From contig JAGUCH010000009.1 in assembly GCA_019096065.1 (NCBI GenBank), positions 3,668,001 to 3,732,000 of the forward strand: a stretch of 64,000 nt of DNA, in the 5' to 3' direction. Both the position numbers and the translations under genes were made by a program. Source of the stretch: Paracyclopina nana. Its lineage: Eukaryota > Arthropoda > Copepoda > Cyclopoida > Cyclopettidae. The notes beneath the pieces are model-generated. The model worked only from the letters and a program-made list of their open reading frames with translations, made no database searches and was not told the DNA's origin. Shown here piece after piece: positions 43,983-58,000 of the stretch (position 1 is the first letter of the stretch; every line of letters begins with the position of its first letter).

Positions 43983-46900
43983 TTAGGCATCATCTGGGTC
44001 CACCATATGCCTGAAAAGAGAGTGAATTGCGAAATGTAATTTCTTAAAAGCTATATTTAGGTACTTTGGTATGTACCTCCAACTTCCTTGATACCAGTAC
44101 TTAGCATCAACAGGGCAGGGTAATTTCCTGCATTTTCTCTTCCTCAGAGTCTTCTTGGGGCAAGCTTTACCACCAATGCTGGGATTTATCAAAACTTCTC
44201 TTGTCCTCTGCAAAGAAATACCAAAGTGATCATCATCAATTGATGATTTGCTTTCTAAAATTACCAGTTGCCATCCTGTGCCACACGAGGTAGAGCAATC
44301 AGACCACGTGGACCATGCTGATATTTGACAGTCAATTTCTCCCATGCCAAAAGGTGTCAACGGTCTCTGAGGCTCCGGAATGGGCGGAGTATCTTGCTCG
44401 ATTGGAGGCGGCAGAGGTGCCATCGATTTTTCTTCCTCTGGAATCTCACGGATGAAAGACAGGGATTGCAAGTTGTTCCAGCTGTCATCATCGCTATTGG
44501 AGGAGTAGGCTGAGTCCTGGTTGTCTGAGCTGGTCCAGTAAGCATTTCCATTCGACATATCTGTGAACCTTTGATTGGACAGGAGACAAGTAGCTTCGCA
44601 CTTTTGCCTGGATGCAAAGTTGTTCCTGTTGCCATAGCAGCCAGTGTAGCTGAAAGTTATGCACGATCCGGAAGCCTCGTCAAAGTACCACCTTTCGGAA
44701 TGACCTCGGCAAGTTCCAGGCTAAAATCGAATTCCATTAAAGTCTATTTTTGAAAATTAGCAGTCCTATATGGTTTTTAGCATGTTACATCAACTGGAGC
44801 TGTGCAAATTTCAGGAGAGTCTGGAGAAGCACTGTCATCATATTCCTGCAAACTATTGACAGTATTCTTTTGTGCCAAATCCTGAACCACTGCATTGGTG
44901 GATTTTTCGTAGGCATCAATGTCAGCCTGCGTGTCTGAAAAGAAAATTCTTTGGGACTCTGTGAATGATTGCATAACTGTTTTTACTGAATGCATCGCCA
45001 TAGTAGCCATAATTGCCACAAGAAGGGTCGGAGCCTTGGCAGTCCTGTTTGTCATACAATCTCACATCACATGACCTATTTGGAGCAAATGGGATCAAAT
45101 AGAGCCTTGTCCTCCTTTGGAAGCCAGTTCCGCATTTTTTGCTGCATGGACTCCACTCACTCCATGGAGAAGTCTGACAAGCTGGGTCATCTTGATCATA
45201 TCGACTTTGGGCGCCGTAACTGCCAAATCCCATATTGCTCACTTCAGGCACTCCATAATTTGGAGTTCCATTGAGCTCCCTTGGTGGAGGACAATCTGCC
45301 TCGTTTCCACGGCAAGGCTGCACCTCATACAGCTCTTGCGTACATTCACTGGAGTGTATGGGCTGAATGTACACCCTTGTCCTCGTCCTTACATGTGAAA
45401 AAGGCCATTTTTTAATTTTGAATGATTACGCTTTGTTTATCATTGAAAAACCTTGATCCAACATCACATTTGGATGAGCAATCTGACCAATCTCCCCAAG
45501 GGGATGTATCGCAATTGCTTGGTTGGGATGCCTGTAGCGGAGCATTCAATCTTTGAGACCTTGGCAATTCCTCCCTTCAAATAATCATTTAAATTACGCG
45601 AAGTTTTGAAACGAAAATAATTTCCTACGCGGCTGGAGAGTTGTAGGAGCCATCATATGTGTAAGAATTTCCGAAAGGACTCTCAGCAGCATATCCACTA
45701 GTTCCTCCTATGTAAAAAGGTTCTTTAAATGAAACAAGTGGATTTTTTCAAGTAAATTATCCAGCTTGCCTCTTCTGGAGCTTTTGTAATTACCAGCTGA
45801 AGATTTGGTTCGATCATGAGTGTAGCTCAGCTGAGAGTCGGATTTCAAGCCTCTTTCCAGCCATGGAGTGGAAATTCCAGACATTTGATCCACCTCAAAG
45901 GGTAAAAAGTTGCCAGCATAACTCTTGGTTTCGCACCTGGGCAAAAATTCGCAGATCCTCTTTTCGAAAAGTGTCATATCGCATCCGCTCATCAAAGCAT
46001 TGCTGCAAACATATGCCTCATTTATTTGAAAAATTGAAAACTTTATGACTCACTCTCTGTCAATGTAGTCCCTCATTCGGCTCTGACTTCCAGTGTCACA
46101 AGACGCAGAGCATTCTGACCAGTCTCCCCAATCAGATACCTGAAAACCAGTCGAGAGGTGTAGCAACAATATGGGAAATCAGTCACGCAACCTTACCAAG
46201 CAAGGATCTTCTCCCATAGGATTGTAATCCGGATTCTGATACTCTGGAACTCCATTGACGTCATCATATCCTCCTGTGGGCATGGCTGAGTTGTAGTCAT
46301 AATTTGGTGGGTTAAAGCCACCCTCTTGATTGGAGTAAGGATCATCATAGGGCTCCTCGGGGAGAGCTTGTCCAATTCCAGTGCCATAGTAATAACTATT
46401 GGATCCTCCTGATGCAAAACCAGTCATATCAGTCGGAGTCCAGCTCGGATTGAGGACTCCCGAGGAGGCCAATCCAGGTCTCATCATGCCTTCAGGGCAA
46501 TTTTTGAAGTACTCCCGTTGCTTGATCAAATGGATCCTGGCTGCAGGCTTCATGGGAGCTCCAGTTGGATCGTAGAATGGAGACTCGTCAGAGTGAGGAT
46601 TGGACGAGGTGATCCTTGTGATGACTCCTCTTGGCCTTTGAGGCTTTGGAGGGCCATCATATCGGAGTCCAGCATCTGTGCCCAAGTCCCATGGGTACAG
46701 ATCAATCACTCTATGGTCAACCCAAGAGCAATTGGCCAGGCAAAGATTCTCCTTGGCCAATCCTACGATCCAATCCGGACTCGGAATCATTTTGGATACC
46801 ACAGAGAGCAAATGGTGGATTCGGTCCACTCGGAAGACTGCAAAAGTCTGTCCAACCACATTAGACCTCTGCTGCAAGCCTTGAGCTTTCACGACAGACC

Positions 46901-47968
46901 GAATGTAATTGCTGTAACGTTTCATCTCTGATTCGAGCCTTCGAGTGACTCCAACTTCCCCCAAGATTTGCAAAGGCTGAGAGGATTCTCTGCCATACTC
47001 CCATAGCCTATAATAAATGCACGAGGAGTTGGGGAATTTGGATTAGAATAATTGGAAAATGATTACGTGTAGTTGGCACTGTGGCTTGCCCCAATCAGAG
47101 TTGAAAACATGGTCCTCCACTCATCATTGGGAAAATCCTTTGGGTGAGTATGCCTCGACCAAATGCCTTCAAAGATGGCTTCATATTTGGCCTCGTCGCA
47201 TGCACAGCAGGGCTCAACAACCTGCAAAGGTAAGCATTGCAAATCTCCTTTAAAAAAAAGACTATTATTGCTAATTACTGGAGGCTCAGAAAGTGGGCCA
47301 TCATCTTCACACATGGAGTATGTCAAGGCTCCCTCGTCTGAGACCCAAACGTCTTGTCTCTCCACAATCATGGCTTTAAAATCAATGCATCCTGATCCCT
47401 TGGGAGGTGAGGTCCAATACACCTTAGCAAAAAATTAGAAAGCCACAATTAAAAAATATTTCATACTGCCATTCAATTTATTACTGTGATGCCCTCCTTG
47501 TTCATTGAGCTGGTAGCTTCAATGGCATGGCTGCAACGATGACTGAATTTGGTCATGGCATCTCCAGGCATCAATTGAAAGGTCCCAAGGGAAGTTGGAT
47601 TTTGAATGGCGGTATTTCCAAATGAGGGCTCTGCTACCAGCATGAAGCCTTGGAACTTTGCTACCATGTCGTCATCTCGAACTCCCTACATGACATATCA
47701 ATGAAAAGTAAAAATGGTGAGCTCGATTGCGGGGCAGAATTGAGCTTACACTCAAAGTTATAGTGTAAACTTGGCCAGGTCTATATTTCTGAGGGGAGCC
47801 GCTGACACCAATAGAAAAGCCATGATCCCCAGCCAATTTCTCGGAGCCTTGGTCCCTTGGGGTTTTGTCACATTTCGGAATTCCACTTCTTGTCCAGGCA
47901 GGAATGGCAAAAAAGAGCACAAGGAAAAGCACCTTTTCCTTGTGCCTCACCTTTATCACCGGCTCCAT
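43983..47968 (-). CDS. F-spondin (Reeler, Spondin_N, four TSP1 repeats, Kunitz)
   Basis: Fourteen minus-strand exons: 47968-47750, 47685-47485, 47422-47279, 47221-47067, 47007-46197, 46139-46054, 46002-45794, 45707-45629, 45574-45452, 45387-44987, 44934-44789, 44720-44265, 44207-44077 and 44010-43983 (1062 aa, all phases match). Signal peptide (VLFLVLFFAIPAWTRSG); Reeler domain to about residue 190 (GFSIGVSGSP, FQGFMLVAE); Spondin_N (YEAIFEGIWSRHTHPKDFP, SPDWIVGLAKENLCLANCSWVDHRVIDLYPWDLGTDAG); thrombospondin type 1 repeats beginning SDWGDWSECSASC, SPWGDWSDCSSKC, SPWSEWSPCSKKC and SAWSTWSDCSTSC. Between repeats 3 and 4 is a Kunitz/BPTI domain (ICTAPVDPGTCRGHSERWYFD, FSYTGCYGN, KCEATC) whose reactive site would be Arg. 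This is a secreted matrix protein for axon guidance and adhesion. The first three repeats, Kunitz and fourth repeat follow the arthropod F-spondin plan. Confidence 0.93.
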
Positions 47969-48568
47969 GGTTCTAGTAAATATTTGCAATAATTGTTTCC
48001 CACAACATGGGTTTTTTCCCTTACATTTTTGCAAGTTTCAGCTTACTGAATGTGGTAAGAATTATCCTTGAAAACGCAGTTAGTCAACAACACTCAATGA
48101 AACTGTCACAAGTACTGAATGATGGGGCAGAATTCATCCTCGAAATTAGGGCCATCTCCCAATGTTCACTGAATTCAGCTCAGCTGATAAAATACCCAAA
48201 TTTTAGACTTGGACCAACCGCAATTTGTTCATTAGATTTGGCAAGAAGTTTTATGGAAAAAAAATGTTATGGCAAACTCATGAGGTGATGCAATTTCATT
48301 TGGAACAGAGGAAGAATTGCTATATACATAATTGAAGAAGTGGCTTTGAATTTACGACACTACAACTTCTGTTGGAACAAGTTATATGACACACGCAAGC
48401 TTCAGTCCCCAGCATGATCATTATTGCTACTAGAAATGACAGTTTTACTGCTACAAGATGTCCTCAGAAGGCCATCATCATTGCATCTCGTTTTCAAGGT
48501 TCTTGGAAATCCTACTCGAAAAGCAGAACCAATTGAGGAAGACAAAGTATATCGTATAACATCATGTT
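47969..48568. other. Intergenic between F-spondin and teneurin
   Basis: Only about 600 bp separate the F-spondin ATG from the predicted teneurin transcript end, both on the minus strand. The F-spondin promoter must be here unless further 5' exons exist. No clear core promoter element was identified. Confidence 0.5.
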
Positions 48569-48574
48569 TTTATT
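48569..48574 (-). terminator. Candidate poly(A) signal of teneurin
   Basis: AATAAA on the minus strand, about 500 bp downstream of the teneurin stop. This implies a ~0.5-kb 3' UTR (48575-49077). Confidence 0.5.
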
Positions 48575-49077
48575 CTCGCATATTTAAAAACACAGACTAA
48601 ACAGAAAAGCAAACCGCGACATACTTATTATAGCCACCATCACTCTGCAGATATCAGTAATATCAGCATAACAGTTAAACGTGATGGAGGATGACGTCGA
48701 TCGTGTCGTTTGAATGGCAGCATTCTTCCATCTTAAGATTCTTATAGCAAATCACAGCCTTTCATCATCGAATAAGATATACATATTATTATTGGGATTA
48801 GAGTTCTACGCTACATCATATATCGTAGGGATCGGGGGGGTTGATAAAAAAGAAAGTTGGGGTAGTAAATCTAGGGTCAAACTTATATAGTAGAGTAACA
48901 TAAATGGAAACATCAGCAGGTATCACAGAATGACCCAACAACAAAAAAGGATAAGGGACAAATAATGTAGTTTCGTTTGAGCTCGCATTTTGGTAGTAGC
49001 TTCTTCTAATTCTTCAGTAGTATAAAATGCCAATGTTAGTTTCGTGTAGTCCGAATTTTTTTGCGCTGAGATCTGAT

Positions 49078-52000
49078 TTACTTCCTACTCGCGTACTTTC
49101 TCGATTTTCCATGTCGGTTCTTCCTTCGCCTCTGTTGCAAAGTCTCTGACACGAATCCGTAATTGGACTCATCGCGAACCAGATGAGGATATCGCCAATG
49201 AGGCTGAATCTCGACGGCCTCGTAGCCTCGCACTCCTTCCGAGCCTGGCCTCATTGCTATAAGCTCGTTTTTCTGAGAGAGCGTCCAATCGCCATAACCC
49301 GTGAATCCGGAATTCACTAGGTTCTTCTCACGCAGCCATGCCATGGCCGTGGCCTCATCCGAGGCCTCATTGAGGACGCTCTCCATAAAGTTAGCGATGC
49401 TGGGGCTGTCACTATAAAGCACGTGCAAAGATAGCTCCTCGTTTTCAATCACCAGATCTTTGCCACGTTGATGCAGCGGCCTCGGAGTAACCGTGAACTG
49501 GCCCACGAGGCGGTTCACGTTATCCATGTCGGAGGACATCAAGGCCTCGGCAATATCTGAGGCCGTGCCTGTCCTCTTTGCGAAATAGTACACTCCCTTC
49601 TTGGCGGATTCCACATGCGAAATTTCGGCCAAGAACTTGGTGCCGTTGAGCAAGGACAAGAAAATGTTTTGAACGACTCCGGGCGCGCCGTCAATCACGT
49701 TCACATAAGTGAGGCCGTTGGAGGCCATGGGAGTGAGGAGGAGGCCAGGGCCGAATCCAGAATTGGAGCTCGCATAGGTTGGGTTCAGTGATAGCCTGGT
49801 CTTTGTCTTGGGAATGGGCACAAAGCTCATCTCTTTGAGGCTGTTTTTAGCCCTGGCCAAGGCCGTATCGAGGCCAGAGGCCAATTTGAGATCGGGAGCC
49901 AAGAGTTGGGCGTTTTGCAGCGTCGAGTCTTTTGGCTTGGCGAACGGCTGGCCCGTGGGCTTCATCATGACTTCCATGTCATAGCCAAAGAGGCTGGCCC
50001 AGTGATTGAGACTGGCAGCCTTGTCGAAGGTGACAGCTTTGTCGAGATCGTTAATGGGATCGTTGAGGTTGAATCGGTAGACAAACAAAGAGGCCGGATT
50101 ATACAAGTCGTTTTGTAAGCTCTCCCAATCCGGATTCAGCCACTGGCTGATCTCGGTGCTGTAGACCCTCTGATGAATCATGACAAGGTCGGGACCAATT
50201 TGGAGGCCACCACGGAATCCAATTGGCACGCTCATAATTGGACTGGAGTCGTGCAGAATTTGGCCAAAGGCCGCAAATTTCACGGCCTTATCGATCGTTC
50301 CGTCGGGACGGAAAACTAACACGGGTGACCCCAAATGATCGGTGGCCACATACAACTTTTGGTCTTTGGTCTCCAAGGCCACCAGCTGGCCTTGATCATC
50401 GTACAGCAACCTCTGCGTCAGTCCAGCCTTGGGATTTTGCACGTGAGTCACTCGATCGGGATGCAGGGGATCAGCATAGAAAAACTGCGTCACGACTTTA
50501 TCTGTCGGCCTCCGGCCTCCGTTGGTGAGTTCGATCGAGGCCACCAATCTATTCATGTAATCGTATTGGTATGTCACTCTCGTGACTTGGCCTCCGAGGC
50601 CGAAATTCATCATTTGCACGAGTTTTCCTCTTGCATCATGCCAAAACTTTTTGGAGGTCGTCGTCTCGGACGAGGCGAGCGAGGCCACGCAGCCGGTAAC
50701 AGGGTCATAAGTTACTTTGAGGCTGGACGCTTTCCCAGTGACCACTTCCACTCTGTCACCCTTGTCAAATGCGAATACGACCTCACCTTGAGGTCCTTGG
50801 ACTCGCACGACATTTCCATTTTCGTCCAGAGCAAAGTCGAAGTTGTCAGGGCCCCAAATTTTGCTCAGCTCTCCGGAGTCAGAGTATGCATAATTCTCCT
50901 CACTTGGACGTCCCTCGTGATTTTTGACCGCTTTGCTGCGAATGCGGCCCTGGAGGTCGTATTTGAGGCTGTACGACAGCATTTCTCGCCTTTGGAGGCC
51001 GATAGTGACGGAGGACACGCGACCGAGGCCGTCTCGCTCGACAGATTTGTAAAAGTTGTCTTCTGCGTCCGTCATAATTGTCTTGTTGAAGGCCAACGTA
51101 CTGAACCGGAGGCCGGACATGGACTCCACTTTGCCCGTGTAGGCGTTGTATGTATATGTGTCTGTGTACTGATGATCGTTTCCTCCTCCGACAGAGCTGA
51201 GCATAACAGCGAGTCTTCCATTGCCGTCATATTGGTACCTGCATAAATTAAATAGCTATGCCACACCATATAAAAATGAGCAAGTAAGACAAATTACCTG
51301 AAGATAGCATTATCAAAATCTGGAGAGCTCGATCCGGAAAACCTGATTTTCATCTCTTTCATGAGACCTCCGTGATACTTCATCCGCGACCTCATGTCAA
51401 AGTGATGTCCACATCGGGTCACCACGGATTCGAGTAGGCCTGTATCGGGATCATAACCAAGCTCAGACTCGGTTTCGCCCACCATGATCTTCTTCAAGAG
51501 GTCCGAGTCGTACGAGTAGGTCACATGCTGCTGGCCTCGAGAGGGCATTCGCTTTCTGACTAGTTGGCCGAGGCCGTCGAACACCAGCTCATAGGCCTGA
51601 TCCGGCTCTTCAAGCCAAGGAGCCTGATACTGGAAGCGGATCGAGCCGACCTCAGGCTTCACGTTGAACGAGTGGAAATGACCTCGTGGGGTCTGGATCC
51701 TCTGGAGGCCGCCATTCACCTCGTCGTAGATGAGGCTGTACTTGGCTTTGGCCAAGGAGACGACATTGGGCTCAGCAGAAAATGCATCTTTGTACTCGTA
51801 TGTCAGGATCGAGTTGTTCGACCTCCGGATTGAGGTCAGCCTGCCACTCTTGTCAAATTCGTAGTCTTCAGAGAGGCCAGAGCCCCACGACCACCTTTGA
51901 AGGTTGCCGAAGATGTCGTAGCTCTGTTCGAGGTCGGCAAAAGCTCCCTTGGTTTCGAATTTCAGCGGCCTCGAGAGGCTGTCGTATCTGACTTCCAGCA

Positions 52001-55000
52001 ATTGCTCTTTGCCACTCGAGGTCAGGGCATAGAGGAGTTGCCTTCGCTGCAGCTTGTCATAGAAGACGGTGAGCAAGTCCTCATTGTTCACAGTCAGGGT
52101 CTTACGGATGCCCATCATGGATCCGGAATTGCTGCCTCCAGTGGCCAATGAGTACTTCCAGCTCAGAGTCGAGATCAAGTTGGTCCCCATGAAGGTGCGA
52201 AGCTCTCCGGGCATAGGGAACGAGTCGGCCATGACTAGGTCACCAATCAGGGATATCACTGGATGTGGAATGGTGCCAATGGTGAGTCCGAGGCCGTCTG
52301 GCTCTCGGCAGACCAAAGTCTTGTCCGACGAGACTGAGACCACGTGTCGTCTCAAGTCCGAGCTCACCGGCCTCTTGGACACGAGTTGGTCTTGAACAAT
52401 GACCACCTCACTGAGCAGTCCATCCTTCATCACGTCAATGGCAGCTCCCTGGGAAGTGAGGTTGAACTCGAGACCAATGGCCTCTCCCGTGGGCAGAATG
52501 GCCTTGGACAGCCTTCCAAACGAGTCGTATTCGTAGAGGAACGATGATCCCCGGAGTGAATCAAGCTTGGACTTGAGCAATCCCGAACTGCCATAGTACC
52601 TGAACATTGTCCTCAAGGGCGGATTTTCAGCTGTGAAGGCTTCGAGGTCGCCCACTCGGGACATGACGAGGTCAAACTTGAGGCCGGAGGCTGTTTGCAG
52701 AGCATTCACCAATCCCTTGTAGTCCCTGAGGACGGTGAGTTGTGCCCCGTAGGCATCGGTGACTGAGGCCAATTTGCCCGTCGAGGTTGTCTGCGTGTAA
52801 GTCATTTTGAACTTGGTGATGCCCGTCATGAGATCCTTGGTGATGACATGCTGGCCAAACTTGTTGAAAATGTACGACTCTTGGGCTTCTGCATCTGGCA
52901 CTTCAAAGACGCCATCGGCCTTTTCGGGAGGGAGGCCAGAGGAGAGCGACCTCAGTCGATAGTTGCCCTGGTCTGCAATCGTCACCACGGAATCCGGAGT
53001 GACCGTCAAGGCCGAAATGGCCGAGAAATGGACATTGGAGGCGAGGAAGTGGTCGGGGTCGTAGCAAGGGCAGGCTGCATCGAGGCAGTTGCATTCGCCC
53101 TCGCGGCCGGCCACGAGGCTGATTCGGCCATCCGTGGTCACCTTTCGCACCCGGTTGACCTTTTGCGAGTCCGACTCTGCTATGTAGAGGTCTCCATTTG
53201 GAGCGAAGGCCAAAGATTGAGGCTCGATGAGCGTCGTGTCTGTGGCGAGGTCAGTCGGCCTCCTCGGCGGAGGACAGTGCAGAGGCCGACCCGCAACGAC
53301 CGTGAGCCTCTTATCCGAGGTCAATTTGAGGACGACGTTGTCGTCGATGAAGTGCAGAGTCCCATCGAGCGGAGAAATGGCCAATTCTGAGGGCCAGTTA
53401 AGCTGAATGTCTGAGGCTGCCGGCGAGGCTCCTTCGCATGGCATCGGCCTCCAAACGGATCTGTGGTGCTGGTGGCCCACCAAAGTGGAGATGTAGCCAT
53501 TTTCATCGACTTGCCGAATGTTGGTGCCATCAGCGATGAAGACTTTGCCATCCACTCCAATTGCCATTCCTGGAAACAAGCATGAAATTACAGTGTTATG
53601 GCGGTGAAACCAGAGAGCCCAAACTTTCTTCATCCATTTGAAGGAAGTATGTTGACAGAATGATTAAAATCTACTTTTCTGTGCCAAGGAAAGCTGCTAA
53701 AAGCTCACATCGTCTAGCTGCCCTACATTTCCTGCTCTATATATATATGTGTTGCTTTTCGTGAAATCAAATCAAAAAGATGAAAGGTGTGAGGAAGAAA
53801 AAAGGCTGGTCTAGATCGAGCGTCCACGTTTTTACCTTTAGGATATGCAAGCCTCGCATTGATGGCTTTTCCTCCATCTCCACATCCATCGGAATCTCCT
53901 GGCAGACATCGTTCGCCATTGCCAATAAATGGCTCTGAATTCGTCTCGAGATCGTTGTCACTGACATCGCTCACTTTTTTCAGGCGAATAATTTGATGGA
54001 GCTCGGGCTGCGAAATGTAGACAGTTTGCTTTTGCTCCAATTCATGGCTGAACGTGCAGTGCACCAAGTGGTAACGGTACGACACTCGCGAAGAGCTGAA
54101 AATAAATCGATGATGATTATTTCCCCGAGCCAAAATTGGCCATAATTATGCAATGCATTCAAGATCAAAGACGAATTTTAGTTAGTACTCGGCTTCCTTT
54201 CACAACTCAAAGTTTCGCCAGCTCTCCTCACCCTTTTAGAAAGCAATCATAAAATCGAATATCAGAAGCTTTATGCTTCACATAAGAGGGGAAATGCATT
54301 TACGCGCTACATGTATTAGACTACATATTGAATATGGAGCTCGTTCGTTTATGAGTACACAGCACACGCAGAAATGGGGTCAATTGCTGAAGAAAATTCA
54401 TGATAAAAATCTTTTGTTAGCCATTAATAAATAGTGTATGTCATAGAAGAATGGCCTCGTTTTTTTCCCGGGAAAAATCCCCCGCCGCTCTTTGTTTACT
54501 CTTCCGTTTCCGACGAGTCAGCTTGATTGGCCGGTATAAATAAACAACAAAAGGATGCTGCTATCTACCCTGGACTGAATTGGTATTGAAAGCCCATAAA
54601 CCTGACTGTACTGGTAACTTTATAGGCCTATTTTATTAGCTGTACTGCCAAGAGGACATTTAATAGCATGAAAGAGAGGGAGGAGACCTCCCATTGTGTC
54701 ATCATAAATAAAGCCCCTAGTAAAAGGAGTGAATAGCCTAATAGTGCTATACTAGCAATAATACTAGTCACTTTTGACTAATGGCTGAAGCCAGCCGTGC
54801 CAACACAACTAACAAACACTGTTCGCAATTACACACATCAACACAGACATACTACTACAGCAGTCATTTACCATAGAGCAAAGGGGAGGAAAATGTTAAT
54901 GGACCTGAAGACTGCTGCTGTTGGTCACTGGCCAAAAATGCAATATTGGGAGAGATGAGAAATGGTCTTGACCCTAATAAACTTACTTGAGCTTGAGTAA

Positions 55001-58000
55001 CGAGGCGACCAATCCATTCGGGGTGATTTTTCGTATCAAGTTGTAATCGGCAACGTAGATAGCGCCATCTGGAGCGGAGGCCAGAGCCTTTGGTGCCAAC
55101 AGTTTCTGCTTGACAGCTTCGCCGTTGGAGCATCCTGTACTGGTACAAGTGAGGTCTCGAGTATCGCCAGTGCCCATGACAGATGTAACCACCTGGAATA
55201 CATGTGTTTTACCTATATATGTATTCTATGCTATATAAGTAAATGCATGTAAACCCAAAACTATTTAGGAAAATTTCACACCTCCAAAAAATTGAGTAAA
55301 ATTATGAATATCATGAAATGATAGGTGGTGCAAAAAATCAGATTGACCATAAAAAAGTTGAACATTTTGGTAAGCATTGACCCCATTGCATCGTTTTCTA
55401 TACCCTGCTAATTCCATGCCAATAATGATTACCTGAGGCTTGTATTTGAGGTAGACCGTGTTGCCATCGCCCTTCTGCAGAATCCCCGAGTGGAAATTGT
55501 ATTTGTGCTGAACGTGCAAATTCCATCCTCCAATGTCGGTGGAGGCCAGATCGTGACCACTCATTTTGGTCGTCTCGATGTGCCAAACGAGGCCATCGAG
55601 GCTGTTGCCGCAATTCTCATACTCGTAGCCGACTCGAATTGTGGCAGTCGTCACTCCGTACACTCTCTGTGCAGAGATAAAAGTTTGAAAAAGGGTTCAT
55701 TTCACTTCAAAGGTCTCGTATATGTACCTGTCTGTATTCGTTGAGGCCATCCCAAGCGTAAGTGTATCTGATGTTGGGATCGGCCTCAAAGACTTTCTCG
55801 TGTACCACTCCTTCAATGGTGATTCTGATTCGCACTTTGAGCAAAGAAGAGGGAATTACGTCAGGTGTCAGTTGGAGCTGAATCGTGGACAAATAATCCT
55901 TGGCGCGAGCTGAATGGTAGACCAATTTGACGCCAGAATCTGCCAGCCGAATGCTTTCCAGCACAGATTGGCTTTCCACCAAAATTGAGCTCTGCTCTGG
56001 CATTTGTCCCTGAAAGGCAGAGGAAGAAAAAAGTTGGTCGAATAGCTCGCACCAAATGGCTGAAATTGTAATTTACTTGGGAGCCGTGTTTCCACGTGGC
56101 CAACACGAGTGGTTTCATGCTGTTGAAGTCGTGATCCTTGCAAGGAACTCGCGGTGCCAAAATGTCGGGAACGAGCACGCCAGTATCAGATGTTCTGCTC
56201 AGCTTGACAGGATCGAGGACGATCACTTCATTCCATGGAACGTATATGTTCAGCCTGAAATCACCAATTAGAAAGCATTTGAAAAAATTCCAACTAGAAA
56301 GCACCTAAGTAATTTGATGCTGTAACAAGCTAAAAAAGCTCTCATAAATCAAATTTTTTGAGAGGGCAGTACATTTTTTACACCCTATTTTCTTGTAGCT
56401 AGCAATCTCTGCTGCTGCCAAATAAAACAAGACAAATTGGCCTGAAAAGCAGCCATTTTTCAAGCTCAGTATCAGAGCTGTGTTTTTGCTGCTGACTAAG
56501 TAGTATAGACAAGTTGATACCTCAGAGGTGGGTAGGGATTTCTGCCAAATTGAAGCATGACTGGCCCCCCACCATTGACCATCAGATCGAACCATCCATC
56601 ATCTCTGGTCATGGTAAAGCCTTCGTTGGGCAAGGTAGTGGAAACTCGAACTCCAATCAACCCCATTCCAGACTCGGTAACGATTTGTCCACGAACCACA
56701 GCAGCTCGACTGTGAAGGAAAAATGGCAACACATCAAGTCAACTGAATTATTAAGGAGCACCTAGCAAATGACAGTATATCATAACTGACTCAAAAAGTG
56801 TCTTGCTCGTAAGAGTCATCATCATAGATGGATTCAAAAAAGTACGGCTCGTCCCTTGGGAGTATCTCTCAAGTATATCGTCGGATAGAGAATGTTTACT
56901 CTCTGTTTTCCTATGTAAAATGTGTGTGTGTTTTTAAGGCAGCCAACTTATAGCTTTCGACCCTCGCTAAAGCAATAAAGTTTCATAACTTTTTTTTGTG
57001 CTTGAGGATGGGGGAAGAATATTTTTTGGGGGCTCGCTGATCGGGACCAAATTAGGGATTCTGTTTTTGTTGGCAGCTTCTCCAATAAGGATGACAACGA
57101 CGTGATGTGACCCGAAATTCCGATCATGTGCAAAGTTCGCTCGGTTCCTAGACAAACTTCTTAAATCCTTGGCTTTCGATGTTGTTGTGGTGGTGATGAT
57201 GGTTCTTGGGAAAATTTCCCAGAAAAAAAACTTCCTCCTTAGAAGCTTGTCATCTGCACACTAAATTGCGCATACACTCCCACAAAAAAGTTCCACTAGC
57301 TGGCACAGTGAAGAAAGGCATCTTTTTCATGCCAAATCATAAGCTTGGCACTGATCCTTATCAGCAGCAGAAGCAATGTATTGGCAAAAATTGGCTGCTT
57401 TTCAAAAGGAGTCAAACTAGGATCAACAGATGAACATGGTGCACTTTCGAGCAAAAAGAGGGAAAAACCACACGAAAAGGAAGAAGCTAGAGCATCAGCC
57501 AAGAAATTCGAAGAAGAAGAAGAGAGAAACCAATTTTTTGCAGGTCGTCGTCGTCGTCTCCTCTAACAAAAGTTTTCTTATTAAAGAGAAACGCTCGCGG
57601 CTTCGCATCAACGATCTTGAGAAGTCATTACCATAATGATAAAATGGGACCAAAAAAGTAAGAAGAAAGCAGGCTAGGCATGCTTTTACAGCTAGATCAC
57701 TCTCTCTCGTTCGTAGGCTAGGAGACATATTTTAGAGTCATAAAACTTAGTTTTTATTCGTTTACAACAACAGCTACTCTTGGCCCACCACCTCGCCGTA
57801 TTTAGTATATCGTAGTAGTTGTTGTAATGTAAAAAAGTGCTGCATAACAATGACAACATGCGAAAGACAAATCTTAAAAGAAACCACTTACCTTAACAGA
57901 GCCGAGGCTTTTGCCAAATTGCCAAAAAAGCCTTTCAGAGCTTCTTCTACAGTAGTAGTGGAAGAGCAGTAGCATAAAAAGTGAAAGCAAGGAACTGAAA

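Noticed and set aside
50335..51246. 303-codon open frame on the plus strand
   Set aside because: It is antisense to the teneurin YD-repeat exon. The long frame is a shadow of biased codon use there.
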